Source: Cupriavidus lacunae
GTDB lineage: Bacteria > Pseudomonadota > Gammaproteobacteria > Burkholderiales > Burkholderiaceae
Reading direction: 5' to 3'
DNA: 64,000 bases
Assembly: GCF_003353055.1 (NCBI RefSeq)
Contig: NZ_QKWJ01000014.1
Coordinates: 3,657 to 67,656 of the forward strand
Numbering within the stretch: position 1 is the stretch's first letter; each line of letters starts with the position of its first letter. The notes below the pieces were generated by a model. It did not search any database. It saw only the letters and a program-made list of their open reading frames with translations, and had not been told where the DNA came from. Shown piece by piece: positions 57,588-64,000 of the stretch. The translations under genes were made by a program, and so were the position numbers.

Positions 57588-57812
57588 TTACTGCTGGCGC
57601 AGGCGCGCTGCGGCGCGTTCGCCGGCACGGCGGGCGGACTGCCTGGCACGGGCTTCAGAGCGGTGCGTGTCGTGGCGCATGGCCACGTTGGCCACGATGC
57701 GTTCGGCGCCATTGCGGTATTCCGCAATCATGTAGGTCGCGAACCAGAGGCCGGGTTCCTGCTGGATGGGATAGACGGAAACGGTGTAAGGGGTAGCGTT
57801 GATTCGATTCAA
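57588..57812 (-). CDS. Hypothetical protein, 74 aa
   Basis: A 74-residue basic protein: beta-like N-terminus ([38 protein letters not shown]) and an arginine/alanine-rich helical tail. The start is TTG at 57812 with a weak AGG site; no ATG fits. It lies 86 bp upstream of infA on the same strand. The arginine-rich tail could bind RNA, but this is speculation. The family is not recognised. Confidence 0.6.
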   Translation of the reverse strand: MNRINATPYTVSVYPIQQEPGLWFATYMIAEYRNGAERIVANVAMRHDTHRSEARARQSARRAGERAAARLRQQ

Positions 57813-58241
57813 TGTGATGCCTGTTCATGGGCGCGGCCGCAGGGGCGCGGAGCATCGTTCCGATGCAGGCGTCGCGCGGTGGCGGCCGTTCGCCGTTGCT
57901 GTGGGCCAGCGTCGGGCCCGCGCGGCTGCGCAGGCGTTGAATCTGGCGTGAAGTGGACCATGCCTGCGCAAGCCGATGCGCCGGGTACAGGGGCGATCGT
58001 TGCGGAGCGGACGTGCCGCCGGTCGGATAGGGTGGTGGGCCGTTCTGCACAAGCTGGCCCAAGGACGCATCGGGTGTACGCCCGATATGCCGCCGCTGGA
58101 TGCTTTTGTGAGATTGTCTTGCGGCTGGCGCACAGATGTCGGGCGTTGCCGATCCGTGCATAAGAACTCGCATAATACCACTTCCGGGCCAACCCTGCCC
58201 GCGTGACGGGCAGTGCCCCCGGCACGGCCGCTTTGCGATGG
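57813..58241. other. Intergenic region, nothing recognised
   Basis: About 430 bp between the 74-residue protein gene and the 3' end of the LysR gene. Open frames here on both strands are arginine/proline/alanine-rich without ribosome-binding sites. It should contain the promoter of the minus-strand small genes; I could not define it. Confidence 0.4.
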
Positions 58242-59150
58242 TCAGTGTTCGCTGATCTGTCCGAAGCGCAATGACAGGAAGTCGATCAGTTCACGCACCG
58301 AAGGCAGCAGCCCGCGCCGTGACGGAAATACGGCGTGGATTACGCCGCCCTTGACCGACCATTCCGGCAGGACCTTCACCAGCCGGCCATCGCGCAGTTC
58401 ATCGATCATCATCATGACCGGCAGTTGCACGATGCCCGCACCGGCCACTGCCGCGGTGCGCAGCATGATCATGTCGTCGGTGACCAGCCTGGGCTTGTGA
58501 TGCAGGTCGGCACTGGCGCCGTCGGGGCCATACAGCGACCAGGTGTGCGAGGGGCGTGGCGGGCCCAGGTCAAGCGTGGGCAGCGCGTTGAGGTCCGCCG
58601 GTGCCAGCAGCGGTCCGTGGCCGGCCAGCAGCGCCGGGCTGCCGACGAAGCACCAGGCGCGCTCGGACAGCACCCGCATCACCAGGTCGCTGTCTTCCAG
58701 CGGCGGCACGCGCACGCGGATCGCCAGGTCGATGCCCTCGGCCACCACGTCCACGCGCCGGTTGGTGGCCTCCAGGTGCACGACGACCTTGGGGTTGGCC
58801 GCCATGAAGTCTGCGAGCATGTCGCCCACGCGGGCGTGCAGCAGCGCCACCGGGCAGGTCATGCGCACCAGGCCGCTGGGTTCGGCGCGGGTTTGCTCGA
58901 TCGCGCTCTCTGCGGCCTCGGCCTCCACCAGCATGGCCTTGCAGTGGGCGTAATAAGTCTGTCCCAGCTCTGTCACCGAAAAGCGCCGCGTCGAACGCTG
59001 GATCAGGCGCACACCGAGACGCTCCTCCAGCATCGCCACGCGCCGGCTCAGCTTGGACTTGGGAATGCCGAGCACGCGCCCGGCGGGCGCAAATCCCTGG
59101 TGGTCCACTACCTGCGCGAAGTAAAACAGGTCATTGAGGTCGGGATGCAA
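58242..59150 (-). CDS. LysR-family transcriptional regulator (TTG start)
   Basis: A 302-residue LTTR. The N-terminal HTH (about 1-60) reads HPDLNDLFYFAQVVDHQGFAPAGRVLGIPKSKLSRRVAMLEERLGV (abbreviated), followed by LIQRSTRRFSVTELGQTYY. The effector domain spans about 90-295. The start is TTG at 59150, with AGGAG at good distance (59157-59161); no ATG is near and upstream sequence is non-coding. It is divergent from the isochorismatase-like pair, 150 bp apart, so it probably regulates them. The effector is unknown. Confidence 0.9.
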   Translation of the reverse strand: MHPDLNDLFYFAQVVDHQGFAPAGRVLGIPKSKLSRRVAMLEERLGVRLIQRSTRRFSVTELGQTYYAHCKAMLVEAEAAESAIEQTRAEPSGLVRMTCPVALLHARVGDMLADFMAANPKVVVHLEATNRRVDVVAEGIDLAIRVRVPPLEDSDLVMRVLSERAWCFVGSPALLAGHGPLLAPADLNALPTLDLGPPRPSHTWSLYGPDGASADLHHKPRLVTDDMIMLRTAAVAGAGIVQLPVMMMIDELRDGRLVKVLPEWSVKGGVIHAVFPSRRGLLPSVRELIDFLSLRFGQISEH

Positions 59151-59300
59151 AGGGGCGGCTCCTGTCGTCCTGTCAGTAGGACGCTGAAGGCAGATTTTCC
59201 AGCCTACCGGTGTGATTTGCCAAGACCTATGCTTTGCGCACACGGCCGGCTTGGGACTGCCTGAGCCGCCGGTTTCGCCAACCGCACAGGAGAAAGCCAA

Positions 59301-59978
59301 ATGACCACACCCGCCAATTTCAATGGCAAGCGTCCGGTACTGGATCCCGCCGATACGGCGATGCTGCTGATCGACCACCAGAGTGGCCTGTTCCAGACCG
59401 TGGGCGACATGCCGATGCCCGAGCTGCGCGCGCGTGCGGCAGCGCTGGCCAAGATGGCGACGCTGTGCAAGCTGCCCGTGATCACCACGGCATCCGTGCC
59501 GCAAGGCCCGAACGGCCCGCTGATCCCGGAAATCCACGAGAACGCCCCGCATGCCAAATACGTCGCGCGCAAGGGCGAGATCAACGCCTGGGACAACCCC
59601 GACTTTGTCGCCGCGGTGCGTGAGACCGGCAAGAAGACCCTGATCATCGCCGGCACCATTACCAGCGTGTGCATGGCGTTCCCGTCGATCAGCGCGGTGG
59701 CCGACGGCTACAAGGTGTTCGCCGTGGTCGATGCCTCGGGCACCTATTCCAAGATGGCGCAGGAGATCACCCTGGCGCGCATCGTGCAGGCCGGCGTGGT
59801 GCCGATGGATACCGCCGCCGTGGCCTCGGAGCTGCAGCAGAGCTGGAACCGCCCGGACGCGCAGCAATGGGCCGAGGTCTGCACGCAGATCTTCCCGGCC
59901 TACCGCCTGCTGATCGAGAGCTATCTCAAGGCCCAGGACGTGGAGAAGAACCACGAGGTACTGGACTCCAACCGCTGA
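59301..59978 (+). CDS. Isochorismatase-like cysteine hydrolase, copy 1
   Basis: A 225-residue hydrolase of the isochorismatase superfamily, YcaC-like. The catalytic triad residues are D25 (LLIDHQSG), a lysine near 111 (ETGKK) and C124 ([11 protein letters not shown]). The WDNPDF motif before the lysine is shared with copy 2. These enzymes cleave amides, N-carbamoyl compounds or vinyl ethers; the substrate here is not known. The start follows AGGAGA. It is the first of two tandem paralogues, 89 bp apart, divergent from a LysR gene. Confidence 0.88.
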   Translation: MTTPANFNGKRPVLDPADTAMLLIDHQSGLFQTVGDMPMPELRARAAALAKMATLCKLPVITTASVPQGPNGPLIPEIHENAPHAKYVARKGEINAWDNPDFVAAVRETGKKTLIIAGTITSVCMAFPSISAVADGYKVFAVVDASGTYSKMAQEITLARIVQAGVVPMDTAAVASELQQSWNRPDAQQWAEVCTQIFPAYRLLIESYLKAQDVEKNHEVLDSNR

Positions 59979-60067
59979 CGCCAGGCCGGCAACGGCCTGC
60001 ATACCCCCGGGTGCGGACCCACGGCGAAGGCCGCGGGTCCGCACCCTGATGTTCACTGGAGAATGTC

Positions 60068-60694
60068 ATGAGCAAGCCCTATAAGCGCCTGGACAAAAGC
60101 CAGGCTGCCGTCCTGATGGTCGATCACCAGGCCGGACTGCTGTCGCTGGTGCGGGACATCGAGCCCGACAAGTTCAAGAACAATGTGCTGGCGCTGGCCG
60201 ACCTGGCCAAGTACTTCAAGTTGCCGACGGTGCTGACCACCAGCTTCGAGGACGGGCCCAACGGGCCGCTGGTGCCGGAACTCAAGGCCATGTTCCCCGA
60301 TGCACCGTTCATTCCGCGCCCGGGTCAGATCAACGCCTGGGATAACGAGGACTTCGTTGCCGCCGTGCGCGCCACTGGCAAGAAGCAGCTGCTGATCGCC
60401 GGCGTGGTCACTGAAGTGTGCGTGGCCTTCCCGGCGCTGGCGGCGATCGAAGAGGGTTTCGAAGTCTTCGTCGTGACCGATGCGTCGGGCACCTTCAACG
60501 AAATCACGCGCAATTCGGCATGGCAACGGATGTCGGATGCCGGCGCGCAGCTGATGACGTGGTTCGGCGTGGCGTGCGAACTGCATCGCGACTGGCGCAA
60601 CGACATTGAGGGCCTGGGCACGCTGTTCTCGAACCATATTCCGGACTATCGGAATTTGATTACGGCTTATACGACGGTGAAGGGTAGCAAGTAA
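60068..60694 (+). CDS. Isochorismatase-like cysteine hydrolase, copy 2
   Basis: A 208-residue paralogue of the gene before it, with D19 (LMVDHQAG), lysine near 105 (ATGKK) and C118 (VVTEVCVAFPA). It shares TTS-F/V-x-x-GPNGPL-(V/I)-PE and INAWDNEDFVAAV with copy 1 but is only moderately similar overall, so the duplication is old. The start has GGAG upstream. Two active copies suggest either different substrates or a mixed oligomer. Confidence 0.88.
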   Translation: MSKPYKRLDKSQAAVLMVDHQAGLLSLVRDIEPDKFKNNVLALADLAKYFKLPTVLTTSFEDGPNGPLVPELKAMFPDAPFIPRPGQINAWDNEDFVAAVRATGKKQLLIAGVVTEVCVAFPALAAIEEGFEVFVVTDASGTFNEITRNSAWQRMSDAGAQLMTWFGVACELHRDWRNDIEGLGTLFSNHIPDYRNLITAYTTVKGSK

Positions 60695-60722
60695 GCAGTG
60701 CAGCCCAGCAAGCTGCCTGTTT

Positions 60723-60847
60723 GCGCCCCTCTCCCGCTTGCGGGAGAGGGGCAGGGGGAGAGGGCAGGCACTGGCAGACCGACACACATCACTTCGTCGA
60801 TACGCCGGCCCTCTCCCCAGCCCTCTCCCGCAAGCGGGAGAGGGAGC
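60723..60847. repeat. Paired-hairpin (REPIN-like) repeat, copy 5
   Basis: The same inverted pair as copies 1 and 3, with a spacer of about 45 bp sharing the words CACTTCGTCGATAC and GGCAGACCGAC with them. It lies between the convergent isochorismatase and MFS genes. Confidence 0.9.
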
Positions 60848-60870
60848 ACACAAGCGACGGTCGATTTCTC

Positions 60871-62229
60871 TCAGGCTTCTTTCACAGCCGCCCCCACCGG
60901 CGCCGCTTCGACTTCCTCCTGCGCCGATGCCGAGCGCCGGTGGTTGATCATCGACACCGCCCCCACCGCAATCACCGCCGGGATCGCCATCGCCATGAAG
61001 TTCTGCTGCAGCGGCAGCGACATGCCGACCAGCACGCCGATCACGATCGGTGCCAGGATGGCGCCGCTGCGCCCCACGCCGGAAGCCCAGCCGATGCCAG
61101 TGCCACGCACGGCCATCGGATAGAACTGGCCCGCATAGGCATAGGTGACGATCTGCGTGCCGATGGTGGAAGCACCCGCCAGGCCCACCACGACGAACAG
61201 CGCGGCGCTGGGCATCGGATAGCCCAGCAGCGTGATCGACACTGCCGCCAGCGCGTACATGCCGATCAGCACGTGCTTGATCGGCAGGCGATCGGCCAGC
61301 CAGCCCCCGCCGATGGCGCCGAGCATCGCGCCGAAGTTCAGCACCAGCACGAAGGTCAGCGCCGAGCCCAGGCTATAGCCCGCGCTTGCCATCAGCTTGG
61401 CCAGCCACGAGCTGAGCGCGTACACCATGAACAGGCACATGAAGAACGCCACCCAGAACATCACCGTGCTGAAGCCGCGGCCGTCCTGGAACAGGCGCTG
61501 GATCGGCGCGCTGCCGGCCTTCTCGTCAGCGGGCAGGGTGAACGTGTCGCCGGCTTGCGGGCGATGCGAGGGCACCAGCCGCGATACCACCGCCTGCAGC
61601 GCCGCGGTCTGGCCGGTGCGGATCAGGTAGGGCATCGACTCCGGCAGCGAGCGCAGTACCAGCGGGATCAGCACCGCCGGCAGGCCTGCAGCAAGGAACA
61701 CCGACTGCCAGCCGTAGCTTTCGATCAGCCCCTTGCCCAACAGCGCGGCCAGCATGCCGCCGACCGAGTAGCCGCTGAACATCAGCGTCACCAGCGTGCC
61801 GCGCAGCTTGCGTGGCGAGTACTCAGTCATCTGCGCCACCACGTTGGGCATGACCCCGCCAATGCCCAGCCCCGCCAGGAAGCGCGTAACGCTGAATGTC
61901 ACCGGGTCGCTGGTAAAGCCCGCTGCCGCGGTGAAGACGCTGAACAGCAGGATGCAGATGGCGATGGCGCGCCTGCGGCCGATGCGGTCGGCCACGGTGC
62001 CGAGGAAGATCGCGCCGAACATCATGCCGAACAGCGCCGAGCTGACCATGAAGCCCGCGCTGGTGGCGGTCACGCCCATCTCTTTCATGATCGACGGCAG
62101 GGCGATGCCGGCCACGGCGAGGTCATAGCCGTCAAAGATGATGATCAGCGCGCACCAGAGCAGGATAAGCGCATGGAAGCGGTTGAAGCGGGCCTCGTCG
62201 GCCAGCTTGTGGACATCGATCTGACGCAT
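60871..62229 (-). CDS. MFS transporter, aromatic acid:H+ symporter type
   Basis: A 452-residue 12-TM transporter. The opening MRQIDVHKLADEARFNRFHALIL and the helix-1 DGYDLAVAG motif are typical of the AAHS (BenK/PcaK) family, as is the loop 2-3 motif GTVADRIGRRRAIAI. It probably imports benzoate or a substituted benzoate by proton symport. It lies 54 bp downstream of the aryl-CoA ligase gene on the same strand, which supports an aromatic-acid role. Confidence 0.9.
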   Translation of the reverse strand: MRQIDVHKLADEARFNRFHALILLWCALIIIFDGYDLAVAGIALPSIMKEMGVTATSAGFMVSSALFGMMFGAIFLGTVADRIGRRRAIAICILLFSVFTAAAGFTSDPVTFSVTRFLAGLGIGGVMPNVVAQMTEYSPRKLRGTLVTLMFSGYSVGGMLAALLGKGLIESYGWQSVFLAAGLPAVLIPLVLRSLPESMPYLIRTGQTAALQAVVSRLVPSHRPQAGDTFTLPADEKAGSAPIQRLFQDGRGFSTVMFWVAFFMCLFMVYALSSWLAKLMASAGYSLGSALTFVLVLNFGAMLGAIGGGWLADRLPIKHVLIGMYALAAVSITLLGYPMPSAALFVVVGLAGASTIGTQIVTYAYAGQFYPMAVRGTGIGWASGVGRSGAILAPIVIGVLVGMSLPLQQNFMAMAIPAVIAVGAVSMINHRRSASAQEEVEAAPVGAAVKEA

Positions 62230-62283
62230 GTTTTTGTCTCCGGTATGGGGGGGCGGTATGTTGCGATGAGGGGGCGTTGCCGC

Positions 62284-63888
62284 TCACGCCACCGCGACGG
62301 CACGCTCTGCGGCGGCCTTCAGTTCTCGTTCGCGCAGCATGAAGCGCTGGATCTTGCCGGTGGCGGTCTTGGGCAGCGCCTCGACGAACTCGATTGCGCG
62401 CGGGTACTTGTAGGCGGCCAGCCGCTCCTTGACGAAGGCCTTCAGTTCGCCGTCGCCGAGTTGCGCGCCAGCCTTCAGCACCACGAAGGCCTTGGTCTTG
62501 ATCAGTCCTTCCTGGTCGGGTACGCCGATCACCGCGGCTTCCAGCACTGCCGGGTGCTGCACCAGCGTGGCCTCGACTTCGAACGGCGAGACGTAGATGC
62601 CGCTGACCTTGAGCATGTCGTCGCTGCGCCCGGCGTAGCTGTAGCTGCCATCCGGGTTGCGCACATACTTGTCGCCGCTCTTGGTCCAGCCGCCGCGGAA
62701 GGTCTCGCGCGATTTCTCGCGGTTGGCCCAGTACATCATCGCGGCACTGGGGCCCTGGATATAGAGCTCGCCGATCTCGCCGTCGGGCACCGGGCGCCCG
62801 TCTTCGTCGCGCAGTTCGATGGCGTAGCCCGGCACCGGCCAGCCGGTGGTGCCGTAGCGTACCTGCCCAGGGCGATTGGACAGGAAGATATGCAGCATCT
62901 CGGTGGAGCCGATGCCGTCGATGATCTCGCAGCCGAAATGCGCGGTGAAGCGCTGGCCGATATCCGCCGGCAGCGCCTCGCCGGCGGACGAGCACAGCCG
63001 CAACGCCACCTCGGTGCGTGCCGGCAGACCTGGCGAGGCCAGCATGCCGGCGTATCCCGTCGGCGCGCCGAAGAACACGGTTGGCTTGTGCTGCAGCCAG
63101 CGGAGGAAGGTGGCCTCGGGCGTGGGCCGCTCGGCCATCAGCACCACCGTGGCACCAACGCTGAGCGGGAAGCTGAGCCCGTTGCCCAGCCCGTAGGCGA
63201 AATACAGCTTGGCCGCCGAGAAGCAGACGTCCTGCTCCTGCAGGCCGAGCACCGGGCCGGCATAGAGCGCGGCGGTCCAGTAAGGGTTGCCGTGGCTGTG
63301 CACCACGCCTTTGGGCTGGCCGGTAGAGCCGGACGAGTAGAGCCAGAAGCCGGGATCGTCGCAACTGGTGGCGGCGGGCGCTTGCAGCGGCGTTTGCGCG
63401 GCAAGCACTGCATCCAACGCCACCATGCCATCGGGCAGCGGCTCATGCGCACGGCACACGAACACCTGTCGCACTTCATGCCCCGGACGGGCCAGCGCCT
63501 CCTGCAGCACGGGCAGCAGCGCGGCCGATACCAGCACCGCCTGCGCGCGGCTGTGCTGCAGCATGTAGGCGTAGTCGTCGGCGGTCAGCAATGTGTTCAC
63601 GGCCACCGGCACGATGCCGGCGTACATCGCGCCCAGGAAGCAGACCGGCCAGTCGGTGCAGTCGTGCATCAGCAGCAGCACGCGTTCCTCGCGGTGGATG
63701 CCGGCGCCGAGCAGCGCGGCACCCAGGCGCTGCACCTGCTGCGCCAGTTCGCCATAGGTGAGCTGGCCGTCGTCATCGATATAGGCCACCTTGCCGGCGC
63801 GCCCGGCATTGCAGCCGAGCAGGTGCGCGGCAAAGTTGAAGGACGTGCCGGGTGGCCGGACGGGTGTCTCGGCGGGCGTGGCGGTCAT
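62284..63888 (-). CDS. Benzoate-CoA ligase-family enzyme
   Basis: A 534-residue ANL-superfamily ligase that activates an aromatic carboxylate to its CoA thioester with ATP. Motifs are YSSGSTGQPKGVVHSH (P-loop), GTTGWPVPGYAIELRD, the hinge GRSDDMLKVSGIYVSP and catalytic lysine in PKTATGKIQRF. NFAAHLLGCNAGRAGKVAYIDDD near the N-terminus is typical of benzoate-CoA ligases. The substrate may be benzoate, aminobenzoate or hydroxybenzoate; sequence alone does not decide. The start at 63888 has GGGGAG. The neighbouring MFS importer supports the role; the rest of the pathway would lie beyond the right edge. Confidence 0.9.
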   Translation of the reverse strand: MTATPAETPVRPPGTSFNFAAHLLGCNAGRAGKVAYIDDDGQLTYGELAQQVQRLGAALLGAGIHREERVLLLMHDCTDWPVCFLGAMYAGIVPVAVNTLLTADDYAYMLQHSRAQAVLVSAALLPVLQEALARPGHEVRQVFVCRAHEPLPDGMVALDAVLAAQTPLQAPAATSCDDPGFWLYSSGSTGQPKGVVHSHGNPYWTAALYAGPVLGLQEQDVCFSAAKLYFAYGLGNGLSFPLSVGATVVLMAERPTPEATFLRWLQHKPTVFFGAPTGYAGMLASPGLPARTEVALRLCSSAGEALPADIGQRFTAHFGCEIIDGIGSTEMLHIFLSNRPGQVRYGTTGWPVPGYAIELRDEDGRPVPDGEIGELYIQGPSAAMMYWANREKSRETFRGGWTKSGDKYVRNPDGSYSYAGRSDDMLKVSGIYVSPFEVEATLVQHPAVLEAAVIGVPDQEGLIKTKAFVVLKAGAQLGDGELKAFVKERLAAYKYPRAIEFVEALPKTATGKIQRFMLRERELKAAAERAVAVA

Positions 63889-63973
63889 GGGTGTCTCCCC
63901 GTTGCTGGTGTACGGTGTGCCGCGCGCCGCCATGCGGGCGTGGCGGCGCGGTGAAGCGGGTTGGCCTGGACGG

Positions 63974-64000
63974 TCAGGCGAGCGCGTCGAGCACCGCGGT
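63974..64000 (-). CDS. C-terminal end of an unidentified upstream gene (fragment)
   Basis: Only eight codons and a stop (TAVLDALA) are inside the window, in an open minus-strand frame just 85 bp upstream of the aryl-CoA ligase. The spacing and direction suggest a neighbouring gene of the same cluster. The sequence is too short to identify. Confidence 0.35.
   Translation of the reverse strand, partial: TAVLDALA

Noticed and set aside
60721..63954. A 1077-codon plus-strand frame opposite the MFS and aryl-CoA ligase genes
   Set aside because: Same GC-driven artefact; it starts inside a repeat and encodes an R/H/A-rich string without family features. Similar long antisense frames at 1355-3100, 19664-22273, 26307-28916 and 52447-54786 were dropped for the same reason.

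Overview
The window looks like a chromosomal segment from a high-GC betaproteobacterium, most likely Cupriavidus (close to C. necator / C. taiwanensis). The reasons are the strong G/C bias at third codon positions, a monomeric NADP isocitrate dehydrogenase, an AcoD-type acetaldehyde dehydrogenase of exactly 506 residues, a phasin, and dispersed inverted repeats of the CCCTCTCCCGC type. The genus call is inference from remembered families, not a search. I see no rRNA, tRNA, CRISPR array, prophage or insertion sequence. The content is an ordinary, metabolically versatile soil-bacterial chromosome with several catabolic modules.

Layout. 1-4343: the end of an MFS exporter gene and an RcsC/RcsB-like phosphorelay (hybrid kinase plus NarL-type regulator). 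4782-6615: a FmdB-type zinc-ribbon protein, a small unknown, a BLUF blue-light sensor and GTP cyclohydrolase I with a readable sigma-70 promoter. 7104-11498: an ArsB-like permease, a short class A penicillin-binding protein and a membrane-anchored alpha/beta hydrolase, closely spaced on the minus strand. 12109-22291: an alcohol/aldehyde oxidation module. It has an AcoR-type sigma-54 activator; acoD-adh-DUF779 behind a -24/-12 promoter and a perfect 25-bp palindrome; and a three-subunit periplasmic molybdenum aldehyde oxidoreductase (Tat-exported large subunit, 2Fe-2S subunit, triheme lipoprotein). 22783-28628: an ABM-domain protein, a LysE exporter divergent from a MocR regulator, and a purU/sarcosine-dehydrogenase pair for one-carbon flux.

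28730-38879: a complete 2-aminoethylphosphonate (ciliatine) system. Uptake is by a binding protein, an ATPase and one fused permease. PhnW deaminates, PhnY oxidises phosphonoacetaldehyde, and PhnA splits phosphonoacetate to acetate and phosphate. A GntR regulator sits at the divergent junction with a good sigma-70 promoter. 39129-41518: a DeoR regulator and gdhA. 41624-48480: a phosphoesterase lipoprotein divergent from a MauG-like diheme lipoprotein, an odd small secreted peptide gene, a half-size EamA protein, a SulP transporter and a DUF1272 protein. 48493-54753: phasin, chemoreceptor, phytase-like periplasmic protein and icd with a strong terminator.

54837-57812: a group of very small genes around a cold-shock gene (sigma-70 promoter, about 137-nt leader, terminator), two paralogous unknown proteins, and a TTG-started second IF-1. 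This is the least explained part of the window. 58242-64000: a TTG-started LysR regulator divergent from two tandem isochorismatase-like hydrolases, then an aromatic-acid MFS transporter and a benzoate-CoA-ligase-type enzyme, whose cluster continues past the right edge.

Five copies of a paired-hairpin repeat (one reduced to a single hairpin) sit only between genes, mostly at operon ends. Many genes start with GTG or TTG or at an internal ATG. Starts were chosen from ribosome-binding sites, signal peptides and overlaps.
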